NCBI RefSeq assembly: GCF_011006175.1
Contig: NZ_CP048795.1
Coordinates: 744,001-808,000 of the forward strand
DNA: 64,000 nt
From: Hydrogenobacter sp. T-8
Lineage (GTDB): Bacteria; Aquificota; Aquificia; Aquificales; Aquificaceae
Reading direction: 5' to 3'
Below the pieces are notes generated by a model. The model ran no database searches. It saw nothing but the letters and a program-made list of their open reading frames with translations, and had not been told where the DNA came from. The stretch's first letter is position 1, and each line of letters starts with the position of its first letter. This document shows positions 1 to 7,942 of the stretch, piece by piece. The translations under genes and the position numbers were made by a program.

Positions 1-1
1 A

Positions 2-754
2 CTTGAGCTTGAGTTTGCCATTATACCTTCTGAAAAGATATTGATACCCTCTATTCAACGTGAGCTTTCGGATATGCACATAAAGAGACTTATGGAATCC
101 ATGGAAAAGGTGGGTTTTGTAGAACCCATATCGGTAGTTCCTACAGAAGATGGTTATTATGAAGTTATAAACGGACAACACAGGGTTGAGGCTGGTAGAC
201 AGCTTGGCATGAAGGAGTTCCCAGCCATAATATTGCCACCCTCTGCCAAGGACTACATAATAGCCCTAAACATAGAAAAGGTTCCTTCCTTAAAGGACAA
301 AGCCCATCAGGCTTATGAGATATTTATGTCCTATCTCCAAAGGGACCCAAACCTTTCCGAATACCGTTTAGAAAGGTTCATAGAGGATGCCCATTTAATT
401 ACAGTGGGCTTTGTGGTAGACAGATATGAAGACAAGAAGTTTCCTGGCTACGCCTTTGAAAAAGTTCTCAAAAAAGTGGACGCCTTTCTGGAAAAGCCTT
501 TGAGCGAAGCGGAAAAGGAAAGGGAAGAAAGAGCTAAGATCCTTCTCAAAGCAAAAGAGGTTTTAAACAAAAGATACGAAGAACTTGGATTAAAAAACGC
601 ACTTCAAAAAGAGGCTATAGTCTCAAAAGCTTTTCAGAGTGTTTATGGAAAGTATGTGAGAATGTTAAGTGAAGACTTTTACCAGGTTTTTGAAAAACTC
701 ATCCCTGCAATAGAAAGCGTTAGCTTTGAAGAGGGAGAGCTTGAAGAGTTTTAG
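2..754 (+). CDS. ParB-like N-terminal domain protein, 5' partial
   Basis: The frame is already open at the left edge, so the true start is outside the window. The first ~70 visible residues match the ParB/sulfiredoxin fold: a strand ending IIPSEKILIP, a helix, then INGQHRVEAGRQLG, whose GxHR motif binds nucleotide in ParB-family proteins. The remaining ~170 residues are charged and helical and do not resemble the usual ParB HTH and dimerisation domains, so a ParB-domain protein of unknown job is more likely than the chromosome-partition ParB. It ends 2 bp before the 3' end of the tmRNA on the other strand. It belongs to the chromosomal backbone. Confidence 0.75.
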   Translation, partial: LELEFAIIPSEKILIPSIQRELSDMHIKRLMESMEKVGFVEPISVVPTEDGYYEVINGQHRVEAGRQLGMKEFPAIILPPSAKDYIIALNIEKVPSLKDKAHQAYEIFMSYLQRDPNLSEYRLERFIEDAHLITVGFVVDRYEDKKFPGYAFEKVLKKVDAFLEKPLSEAEKEREERAKILLKAKEVLNKRYEELGLKNALQKEAIVSKAFQSVYGKYVRMLSEDFYQVFEKLIPAIESVSFEEGELEEF

Positions 755-756
755 TT

Positions 757-1101
757 TGGTGGAGGCGGCGGGAATCGAACCCGCGTCCGAGAACCTTCAG
801 AACCCAGAGCCTCTACAGGCTTAGCCAGCGTTTTACTTCTGACCTCTTGGGCGTCCACTGGCAAACTCCCAAGAGGCGAGCAGGGAAGTTTTTCGGTGTG
901 AGCCAGCCCTGCACCAGCTCGCACCTACACCCCTGTCTCTAAGCCCTGTCAACCACCCAGGGGCACAGCGGTTGCAGAGCCACTGCCTTCAGTTAGGCAG
1001 CGAGAGCGAGTTCCCTTTCGGGAAGTGTTTTTAGTGGCTCTTTAGGTTGCCACCCTGCCTGCAACCCTGTCCTACGGTTCCCGTCGAACCCATTCGCCCC
1101 C
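757..1101 (-). ncRNA. ssrA: tmRNA (transfer-messenger RNA)
   Basis: Read on the minus strand the RNA starts GGGGGCGAATGGGTTCGACG at 1101 and ends with a T-arm and GCCTCCACCA at 757; these termini pair as an alanine-type acceptor stem and CCA is encoded. The resume frame runs through codons for ...ERELALAA and stops at 993-995, giving a proteolysis tag ending ELALAA. About 345 nt is normal for a one-piece tmRNA. It rescues stalled ribosomes with SmpB. The tag start is less certain than its end. It lies convergent to the ParB-like gene. Confidence 0.93.
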
Positions 1102-1130
1102 TAAGGGAACTATGTAAAATATAAATAAAC

Positions 1131-2263
1131 ATGCCAAAGCTGTCAAGGAAAGTAAAAGATGTAAGAAAAAAGCTCAGACTAAAAAAGAAGAAAGAAAAGC
1201 AGTTGATAGACTTCTATCAGAGCAGGTTAATAGAATCTCTAAAGGAGCTGAGAATACCCCTTCTTTTGCTCCATTTTCCCTTAGCATAGGCACACTGGGA
1301 TATATGGTGCTATCTGATGGTAACTTCATAGACTCCATATATATGACCGTTATAACCATAGGAACGATAGGCTTTGGAGAAATAGCTAAGGGAACAGACA
1401 CTCCAGTAGGCAGAATATTCACCACCTTTCTCGCCCTAATGGGTATAGGCGTATTTACTACATCAGTGACGGTAATTGTCAGGCTCTTCCTTGTGGGCGA
1501 TGTGCTAAACCTAATAAAATACATAAGGATGCTCACAGATATTGAAAAGTTAAAAGACCACGCCATAGTGTGTGGATATAACAAAACATCTGCATGGCTT
1601 GCGGAGGCTCTGCGTAAAAGGAAAATTGACTTTGTGGTTATAGACGCAAGGGAGGAAGCCTTAAAGTATCTACAGCTACACAACATAAGGTATTTCATAA
1701 CAGAGGAGCCTTTTAAAAAGACCGCTCTTAACTCTGCAGGGATACATAGGGCAAAGTATCTTATTGCCAACATGGAGGATGAGGCAAAAAACATAGCGGT
1801 TATTGCCACTGCAAGACTTCTCGTGCCTGATAAGAATAAGCTATTTATATATTCTACCGCACCCACTGACGGCACAGCCCAGAAGTTGGAAGAGCTTGGT
1901 GCCAACAAGGTTATAGTTCCAGACAAGCTAATAGCCAATAGGATATTCTCTTATATGCTACACGAGGCTGGAGGTTATGTTTCCGACCTCTTTGACAGGA
2001 TAGCTTACGGTGAGGAGGCTGACCTTGAGATAGTGGAACTCTTCGTCCAAAGTGGTAGCTCTCTTGTAGGTAAAAAACTTAAAGAGATAGACCTAAGGAG
2101 GGTATACGGCGTTACCGTTATAGGCATAAGAAGGTCCGATGGAAGCCTTGACCTTACAGTGTCAGGAGACACGCAGATAGAAGAAGGAGACACGCTTTTA
2201 TTGCTCGGTAAGCCTTCAAACATAAGAAAGGCTATGGATTTCTACAAGGAGGTTTTAATATGA
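1131..2263 (+). CDS. Potassium channel with RCK domains, apparent frameshift near 1285
   Basis: From 1304 the frame encodes a selectivity filter (TIGTIGFGE), a second membrane helix, a TrkA-N Rossmann domain (HAIVCGYNKTSAWLAE) and a TrkA-C domain, as in two-TM prokaryotic K+ channels gated through RCK domains. Upstream, a different frame starting at ATG 1131 gives a basic N-terminus and then ELRIPLLLLHFPLA before a stop at 1287-1289. Joining it to IGTLGYMVLSDG restores a sensible first membrane helix. One missing base near 1281-1288 would explain this. Either the gene is freshly inactivated, or it is a sequence error, or translation starts downstream and makes a truncated channel. The next gene overlaps its stop, suggesting co-translation. 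Confidence 0.8.
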
Positions 2264-2598
2264 GGTTTAAAAAGATAATGACAGACTTTTTCCTGCTTAT
2301 GGTTCTTACTACAAACATTAGCTTTATATTTAATCCAAATCCTTACGAGTTGGTAATAACAGTTATAGCAAACCTAACAGCCACCATACTAAAGCTCGGC
2401 GAGGGTAAGATATTGGCGACAGAAATGACCGCGGCAAGCCTTGTGGCAGACCTTCACCTTATACCCGCAGCCTTTATATACTTCTTGGGAGATATCCCGG
2501 AGGCGGTTAGTCTCGCTGTAGGTGCTCTTGCAGCAAACATCATATCCATACTCCTCTCCATCATAGAAGCCATCTTTAGCTACCTGTCAGAGGAGTAG
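2260..2598 (+). CDS. Small membrane protein next to K+ channel (DUF6394-like)
   Basis: 112 residues, mostly hydrophobic, with about four predicted membrane segments, for example FFLLMVLTTNISFIF near the N-terminus and SLAVGALAANIISILLSII near the C-terminus. Its start overlaps the stop of the channel by 4 bp (ATGA), so the two are probably co-expressed. I recall small membrane proteins of the DUF6394 type beside TrkA channels in epsilonproteobacteria and Aquificales; the family assignment is from memory and moderate. The role is unknown, possibly an auxiliary subunit. Its 3' end overlaps the convergent A-adding enzyme by 12 bp. Confidence 0.75.
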   Translation: MRFKKIMTDFFLLMVLTTNISFIFNPNPYELVITVIANLTATILKLGEGKILATEMTAASLVADLHLIPAAFIYFLGDIPEAVSLAVGALAANIISILLSIIEAIFSYLSEE

Positions 2599-5043
2599 GC
2601 TATCCATTAGCCTTAGCTTTTCTCTCTCTATTGCCTGCCCAAGCTCTTTACCTTCAAGCCCTTTAAACCTTTCAACTTCAACCTTTACATGGCGGAGCTT
2701 TTCTAAATATAGCTTTACCTTGTCCCTTTGGTAGATCATAAGGATAAGGAGAAAGGCTATTGGCTTGCCCTTGAGTGTAAGGTAGATCTCTGAATTTTTC
2801 TCTGCGGTTTTTAGGGTCTGTATGACCTTATGTAGACTGCCCTTTATTAACCTGTAGCTTTCTCTTACCCAAGAGGGTGCACTTATATCCCTTAGGATAA
2901 TCTCACCTATCTCTTCTTTAAGCTCTTTTATGAGAAATAAGAAGTACACCCAACCGTAGTCTATATTTTCCTGAGGAAACTCTATCTTGTGCCAGCTTAT
3001 TATCTCCCTTAGCTTTTCTAAGCTCGTTTCTATTTCTGGCTTGAACTCAAAGCCTTCTATAACCTGCCCAAGCACTTGGTATTTTTTATAAAGTTTGAGA
3101 ATCTCTAAAAGTCTTTCCTCTCTGAGTGCAAGTCTAAGCTCATTTAGTAGCCTTCCCCTCGGAGCTTTTTTTATTAGACCCATCTCTACCGCACTCCTCA
3201 GGAGCTTTTCTGTGCTTTTTGAAAGTTTAAAGTCAAACCTACCTGCAAACCTCAAAGCTCTGAGGATTCTCACAGGGTCCTCTACAAAGCTCATAGGGTG
3301 CAAAACCCTTATTATCCTGTCCTTTAAGTCTCTGAGCCCTCCAAAGTAGTCTATGAGAGTGCCAAAGTCTTCTGGGTTTATAGAAAGAGCCATGGCGTTT
3401 ATGGTAAAGTCCCTTCTAAGGAGATCTTCCCTTAAGGTTGCCCATTCCACCACTGGGTAAGACCCGGGGTGAGGGTATGTTTCCCTTCTTGTGGTGGCAA
3501 ATTCTAATTTGTAGCCTTCTATCTTCATGTGTGCGGTTCCAAACTCAGGAAAAGTGTGACAATCTACACCCCACTCCTCTGCGAGCCTCCGTGCCAACTT
3601 TATTGCATCACCTTCCACTACAAGGTCAAGGTCCCATATGCTTTTTTTCATAAGCAGGTCTCTAACCACGCCCCCTACAAGATAGACCCCGTAGCCAAAC
3701 CTCTGTGCGGTATTTCCTATCTTTTCCAACATGGGCTTTAGCTCCTCTGGTACAGGAAGCCTTCTCTCGTAGGCTTTTGTTCCCTCCATGTGTTTTCTGT
3801 AGGCATGAAGAAGGTCTAACCTCGTTATCACACCCACGACCCTTCCTTCTAAAACAACAGGTATAAGCTTTTCTCCGTATCTTGAAAGTATGTTCTCCGC
3901 ATCCCATACAAAGTCTTCTGGTGTAAGGCTGTGAAACTCTTCAACCATGAAATCCTTAACCTTGCCCACTACGCCGTGCTTTTGGGCTTTGAGTAGGTTC
4001 TTCTTGTATACAATCCCCACAAGCCTACCTTTATCATCTATTACAGGTGCACCGGCGAAATTCCTCTGTGTCAGCTCAAGGAGTGCAAGGTTTGCATCCA
4101 TATCTTCATGAAGAAGAAAGGGTGGATAGCTCATGACCTCATCTACTTTTAGTGGAACTCTCTCTCCCCTTAGCATAGCCTCCAACAAGCCCTTAAGCCT
4201 CTCTCCGGAGACTCCTTCAAACTTTGCGGCGCTTGCAAACTCATGCCCTCCACCTCCTAACTTTCTGAGCACTTCAGAGACATCAAATTCATTCCTAATG
4301 GCACGTCCAAAGAGGTAGGTCTTTCCACCAGCCTCAACTATAACAAAGAAAGCGGATGACTCCCTTATGTCTCTAAGCTCATACACAAGGCTCAGCAGGT
4401 CAGGTCTGTATTCTTCCATTCTTAGAACCAAGAGACTTATCCTCTTACCATTCAAGAATAAACTCTCAAAGCTAACTAAATGCTTTGAGAGAAGGTGTAT
4501 ATGTTCTTTGCTTATACCACCGCTTAGGAGGTTTCTGAGAATTTTGAGATTTAAACCCTTTCTTAGTAGCCACTCTACAGCTCTTGCATCTCTGTATGTG
4601 GTTCCCTCGTAAGTAAGCATGCCCGTGTCTTCGTATATGCCAAGAGCCAATATGGTGGCGGACTCGCTATCTATTACCTTTCCCTTTTCCATAAGTTCCT
4701 CTACAATAAGGGTTGTGCAACTTCCCACCGCATCCACTTTTCCCTCAAAGCCTTTGGGTGCAGAGGGATGGTGGTCAAATATGTATATCTTGCCTATTTT
4801 TTCACCAAACCTTTGCAGGTATTCCTCATAGTCATGGCTGTCCACAAGCACTAAATCAAAACTCTCAGGCAAGTTATCTAAAATCCTAAACCTTTCCTTA
4901 AAGTGGCTAAGCACCTCACTGGCTCTTTTGGAGAGGTAGTTGGGCTTAAGTAAGAAGGCATCCTCATACAGAAGCATAATACCGTAGGCGGAAGATAGGG
5001 CATCTAGGTCTGCTCCTTCCTGAAGGACTATTATTTTAGGCAT
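2587..5043 (-). CDS. A-adding tRNA nucleotidyltransferase (DHH + CBS pair + PolyA_pol)
   Basis: 818 residues in three parts. Residues ~1-300 are a DHH phosphoesterase domain with DSHD and DHHPSAP. Residues ~305-425 are a CBS pair (VDEVMSYPPF, GRLVGIVYKK, VVGVITRLD). From ~440 comes a class II nucleotidyltransferase with LVGGVVRDLL, WDLDLVVEGDA (catalytic Asp pair) and RRDFTINAMA, then the RNA-binding tail. In Aquifex CCA addition is split between a CC-adding and an A-adding enzyme, and the A-adding one has this long form; the call rests on that architecture. The nearby tRNA-Ala does not encode CCA, so the cell needs this activity. It starts 17 bp from the divergent membrane protein gene. Confidence 0.88.
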   Translation of the reverse strand: MPKIIVLQEGADLDALSSAYGIMLLYEDAFLLKPNYLSKRASEVLSHFKERFRILDNLPESFDLVLVDSHDYEEYLQRFGEKIGKIYIFDHHPSAPKGFEGKVDAVGSCTTLIVEELMEKGKVIDSESATILALGIYEDTGMLTYEGTTYRDARAVEWLLRKGLNLKILRNLLSGGISKEHIHLLSKHLVSFESLFLNGKRISLLVLRMEEYRPDLLSLVYELRDIRESSAFFVIVEAGGKTYLFGRAIRNEFDVSEVLRKLGGGGHEFASAAKFEGVSGERLKGLLEAMLRGERVPLKVDEVMSYPPFLLHEDMDANLALLELTQRNFAGAPVIDDKGRLVGIVYKKNLLKAQKHGVVGKVKDFMVEEFHSLTPEDFVWDAENILSRYGEKLIPVVLEGRVVGVITRLDLLHAYRKHMEGTKAYERRLPVPEELKPMLEKIGNTAQRFGYGVYLVGGVVRDLLMKKSIWDLDLVVEGDAIKLARRLAEEWGVDCHTFPEFGTAHMKIEGYKLEFATTRRETYPHPGSYPVVEWATLREDLLRRDFTINAMALSINPEDFGTLIDYFGGLRDLKDRIIRVLHPMSFVEDPVRILRALRFAGRFDFKLSKSTEKLLRSAVEMGLIKKAPRGRLLNELRLALREERLLEILKLYKKYQVLGQVIEGFEFKPEIETSLEKLREIISWHKIEFPQENIDYGWVYFLFLIKELKEEIGEIILRDISAPSWVRESYRLIKGSLHKVIQTLKTAEKNSEIYLTLKGKPIAFLLILMIYQRDKVKLYLEKLRHVKVEVERFKGLEGKELGQAIEREKLRLMDSLLL

Positions 5044-5060
5044 GGGTTTAAAATTATATT

Positions 5061-5330
5061 GTGGAGAAAATAATAATGCCTTTTGCTGGACTTATTTTAG
5101 GTTTTGCCTTCGTAGAGTTCACCTACAGGCTTGCTAACTTTAAACTATTGCCCCTTTATATGCTTAGCCTGCCTTTTAAGCTCTTTCTGTTTGCTCTTGC
5201 CCTTTTTGTCTGCTATAACCTCAGAGATACCTATGGTTTTCTTTTCTGTTTTCTCGGCTTTATCCTTGGTTTTTTCCTTTCATTAATCTTCAGAGGATTT
5301 ATGAAAAATGGAAGACCTGAAGGTGCTTGA
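5061..5330 (+). CDS. Small hydrophobic membrane protein
   Basis: 89 residues with about three membrane helices (GLILGFAFVEFTY, FLFALALFVCYNL, FLGFILGFFLSLIF). The start used is GTG at 5061; an ATG at 5076 would shorten the protein by five residues. A -10-like TATATT sits directly upstream. It overlaps the next gene by 23 bp, so both are probably one unit. No family was recognised. Confidence 0.6.
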   Translation: MEKIIMPFAGLILGFAFVEFTYRLANFKLLPLYMLSLPFKLFLFALALFVCYNLRDTYGFLFCFLGFILGFFLSLIFRGFMKNGRPEGA

Positions 5331-5685
5331 ACCTCTTTTTAGGAATGCTCTGTTTCAGTTTTTCCTCTGGATGGCATTGATCCAGCTTCTTGCTCAGGTG
5401 TTTTTAGATAGGCGTATAGCTTTCTGGGTATCCTCTATAAGCACCACTGTTTTGTGGCTAAAAGCCTTCGACCCCATAACTCCCATAAAGGCTTGGCTTG
5501 TAATACTTCTAATATTTTCCCTATACCTCCTTCCCAAGGTCTTTTTTCACTTTAACCTTTTTCTGTATCTCAAGGGAAGGAAAAGGTGTCCCGAATGCTA
5601 CAGCGAAGTCCACTGGAGGGCTAAGAAGTGCCCCTTCTGTGGTTATGCCTTCAAAGGTGTGGAAGGACCAGGTGAGGAGGAATAG
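5308..5685 (+). CDS. Membrane protein with C-terminal zinc ribbon
   Basis: 125 residues. Two or three membrane segments (FFLWMALIQLLAQVFL, AWLVILLIFSLYLLPKVFF) are followed by a cytoplasmic tail with CPEC...CPFCGYAF, a typical short zinc ribbon with two CxxC pairs. It overlaps the preceding membrane gene by 23 bp, which suggests coupled translation. The function is unknown; zinc-ribbon tails often serve protein contacts. Chromosomal backbone. Confidence 0.7.
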   Translation: MEDLKVLEPLFRNALFQFFLWMALIQLLAQVFLDRRIAFWVSSISTTVLWLKAFDPITPIKAWLVILLIFSLYLLPKVFFHFNLFLYLKGRKRCPECYSEVHWRAKKCPFCGYAFKGVEGPGEEE

Positions 5686-5718
5686 ATTATAAATAACTTC
5701 ATGCGAAGGGGGTAAGGC

Positions 5719-5862
5719 ATGGCGATGGTGGACCTATACAGGACCTTGAAAAGGCAGGTCTTTAAGGTCTTTATGGAAGAAAGGGAAAAGAGAAGGACAG
5801 CTATAAGGCTAAGGCTTGAGGTTCAGAAGAAAGCCTTTGACAAGAAAGAAAACCTGCATTAA
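5719..5862 (+). CDS. Small basic protein, 47 aa
   Basis: An ATG at 5719 follows a G-rich ribosome-binding site (GAAGGGGG at 5705-5712). The peptide is helical and highly charged (TLKRQVFKVFMEEREKRRTA) and ends with TAA at 5860-5862, 15 bp before the tRNA gene. Good ribosome site and amphipathic composition support a real gene, but no homologue was recognised. Confidence 0.5.
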   Translation: MAMVDLYRTLKRQVFKVFMEEREKRRTAIRLRLEVQKKAFDKKENLH

Positions 5863-5877
5863 AATATTTACCTTGTA

Positions 5878-5950
5878 GGGGCGGTAGCTCAGTTGGGAGA
5901 GCGCCTGCTTGGCGTGTAGGAGGTCGGGGGTTCAAGTCCCCTCCGCTCCA
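5878..5950 (+). tRNA. tRNA-Ala (GGC), likely integration site
   Basis: A full cloverleaf: acceptor GGGGCGG pairs with CCGCTCC, anticodon stem CCTGC/GTAGG with anticodon GGC at 5911-5913, T-arm GGGGG-TTCAAGT-CCCCT, discriminator A at 5950. CCA is not encoded. Everything to the left looks chromosomal, and everything to the right looks like a mobile element with a tyrosine integrase, so the 3' end of this tRNA is the probable attachment site. The matching repeat at the far end of the element is outside the window. Confidence 0.95.
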
Positions 5951-6010
5951 CTTCAAATATCAACCAAACCCGCATAAATACTTGACTTGTGAATTTAACA
6001 TTTTCTTGTT

Positions 6011-6030
6011 TAGTATGGTTTAGTATGGTT
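6011..6030. repeat. Tandem 10-bp repeat near left junction
   Basis: Two exact adjacent copies of TAGTATGGTT, 61 bp after the tRNA. Short direct repeats beside an attachment site may be arm sites for integrase or excisionase; this is inference from position only. Confidence 0.4.
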
Positions 6031-6074
6031 AATTTATGTTTGTTTTTCGGCAGTATTTCGTCTTCAGAAAGGGC

Positions 6075-6103
6075 TTGACAATGTATGGTCAGAGAGCTAT
6101 AAT
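6075..6103 (+). promoter_or_regulatory. Consensus sigma-70 promoter
   Basis: TTGACA at 6075-6080, a 17-bp spacer and TATAAT at 6098-6103, both hexamers perfect. Transcription would start near 6110 and meet the hairpin terminator at 6148-6168, giving an RNA of only ~60 nt. Confidence 0.75.
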
Positions 6104-6147
6104 AGAAAATGCTCCAAATCCTCCATTCAATAGCTCCCTCTCCCCAC

Positions 6148-6168
6148 AGCCCCCGCAAGGGGGCTTTT
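6148..6168 (+). terminator. Rho-independent terminator
   Basis: Stem AGCCCCC/GGGGGCT closed by a GCAA tetraloop and followed by TTTT. It ends the short transcript from the promoter at 6075-6103 or protects the element from read-through from the tRNA side. Confidence 0.7.
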
Positions 6169-6561
6169 AACTAAATCTATGCCCTAAGTCCTCTTCCGTG
6201 AGGGAGGGGATACAGGGCATCGCCCGTAAGGGCGTTGACAAAGATTCGGTTCTACAATAGATTATTGCTATGGAATACCATTTAGACAAAGGTTGTCATT
6301 CAGTCTATTCCCTTCAGTTCCACTTAGTTCTGGTCACCAAATACAGAAAGAAAGTCCTTGTAGGAAAACTTGCTCAGAGACTCAAAGAAATAGTTGAGGA
6401 AGTGGCTAAACACTTCAAGGTAAAAATAATTGAGCAGGAGACCGACAAGGACCACATACACATACTTTTTTCGGGAAGACCAACTCTTACGCTTTCTAAA
6501 TTCGTAAACTCTCTCAAGTCGGTTACATCAAGAAAGCTCAGAAAAGAGTTTCCCGATGTAG

Positions 6562-7764
6562 TCAACTACTCCCACTTAAAGAAGTGGGAGCTTGCTCCAT
6601 CCCATAAGGGAGAGCATTAGGCTGGTTGACAAACAGCCCTTGATAAAAGTTTTGCACTTCCACAAGCCCTCTTACCATTATGTTGGTTGCACCTACTATG
6701 TCTGCATGTTCCTTGTATCCACAGTTTTTACACTCAAAATCTGATTGAGATTTTCTGTTTTCTTTTGAAGTATAGCCACACACAGGACACATCTGAGACG
6801 TGTAAGATGGGTCTACAAAGATAGGAGAGATGCCATTGTAGAGAATGGACTTGTAATAGAGTTTTGTCTGAAAACTTCTGAAAGCCCACTGGTTAGACTG
6901 TCTTATCTCCTCTGTGTTTTTCCTTTTGACTTTCCTCCTCTCTCTTATCCCAGTTAGGTCTTCCATTACAAAGAGGGCTTGTGGATACTTGCTAACAAGA
7001 TATTTAGACACATAATGCATAAAGCTCTCCACAAACCGTTTCTCTCGCCCTACTACCTTTTTAAGTTTCCTCTTCGCAGAGCGAGTGCCTTTTGATTGGA
7101 GAGCTTGTCTCAATCTTTGATACTTCTCTTTTAGCCTTTTGTATTCCTCTGTTCTCGGAACTATCTCTTTGTTCCCTTTTGAACTTACCAATGCAACTGT
7201 GTTAACCTCTCCTACATCAATCCCTATTACCTCTTGTGGAGTTTGCTTTTCTACTTCTATTTCTACAGGAATATGCAGGAAAAACTCTTTGTTTGCTTTG
7301 TCATAAACCAAAACAGCATCTCCAATCCTACCTCTTTGCAAATACTCATAATGCTTTTCCCATCCAAGATAAGGAATATTCTTTAGCCTGCCATTCATTG
7401 TTGTTATGGAAACTACTCTCTTGTCTGGCTTAATAGAAAAAGTTCTGTTAAAAGTCAAATCTACCGAGAGAGATTTCCTCTTGGGTGGCTTTTCCCATTT
7501 ATTCTTGCTTGCATAGATAGTTGCTGTTTTCCTTGATATATTAACCGCATATTGAGAAGGCAAAGAAAATCTCTCCCTTAATATCCTGTAATAGGCTTTG
7601 TGCAGTGTCCTAAAGTCTTTCTTTCCTTTCTCAAAAGAATTCGCAAAAACAAAATTCATAGCATCTTTATACGCTTTGCATAGCCTTAACAATTCCCTCT
7701 TCTTTTCTTCATCAAGAATTAGCTTTACCTTTACACTCAAAACCTGCTTGACTTTTTCTATCAT
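6562..7764 (-). CDS. tnpB: TnpB RNA-guided nuclease of the inner element
   Basis: About 400 residues. RuvC motifs are complete: IGIDVGEVNTVAL (Asp), FVMEDLTGI (Glu) and HADIVGATNIM (Asp), with a zinc ribbon CPVCG...CKNCG between the last two. TnpB uses an RNA from its own 3' end to cut at the insertion target and so retain the element. The start at 7764 was chosen because a TATAAT lies exactly 7 nt upstream (7772-7777), which implies a leaderless mRNA; a longer start at 7818 is less likely. The C-terminal ~17 residues run into the right-end hairpin. Confidence 0.9.
   Translation of the reverse strand: MIEKVKQVLSVKVKLILDEEKKRELLRLCKAYKDAMNFVFANSFEKGKKDFRTLHKAYYRILRERFSLPSQYAVNISRKTATIYASKNKWEKPPKRKSLSVDLTFNRTFSIKPDKRVVSITTMNGRLKNIPYLGWEKHYEYLQRGRIGDAVLVYDKANKEFFLHIPVEIEVEKQTPQEVIGIDVGEVNTVALVSSKGNKEIVPRTEEYKRLKEKYQRLRQALQSKGTRSAKRKLKKVVGREKRFVESFMHYVSKYLVSKYPQALFVMEDLTGIRERRKVKRKNTEEIRQSNQWAFRSFQTKLYYKSILYNGISPIFVDPSYTSQMCPVCGYTSKENRKSQSDFECKNCGYKEHADIVGATNIMVRGLVEVQNFYQGLFVNQPNALPYGMEQAPTSLSGSS
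6563..6660 (-). ncRNA. Candidate omega RNA of inner TnpB
   Basis: By analogy with IS200/IS605 elements, the guide RNA should cover the 3' end of tnpB and the right end, here with stems CTCCC/GGGAG and GCTCC/GGAGC. Its guide would be the bases just beyond the end, that is tnpA sequence left of ~6566. Position is inferred from the family. Confidence 0.4.
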
Positions 7765-7845
7765 AGGATATATTATATTCTCTGTGAGAAAAAAATCAAG
7801 ACCGCATTCCTCTCCCACTTATAGAAGTGGGAGTCTCCTGCGGAG
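6566..7845 (-). mobile_element. tnpB-only IS (IS1341-like) inserted in tnpA
   Basis: It is bounded on both sides by the hairpin CTCCCACTT-N-AAGTGGGAG (about 6570-6591 and 7812-7833) and holds only tnpB on the minus strand. The flanking DNA reads as one continuous tnpA when it is removed. It would depend on TnpA made elsewhere. Exact ends cannot be fixed without an empty site. Confidence 0.8.
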
Positions 7846-7942
7846 GTTATGATGAAAAAAGAACTATGGGGTGGTAAGTTCTGGTCTCAATCTTACTTTA
7901 TTGCGAGCGTGGGGCAAGTAAAATTGGAGGATGTAAAACACT

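Noticed and set aside
1174-1938. 254-codon open frame on the minus strand
   Set aside because: It is the antisense of the potassium channel gene and its product is low-complexity; the channel has clear motifs.
5889-6158. Minus-strand open frame ending in RRGLEPPTSYTPSRRSPN
   Set aside because: The end is the antisense of tRNA-Ala; this peptide is a well-known tRNA artefact.
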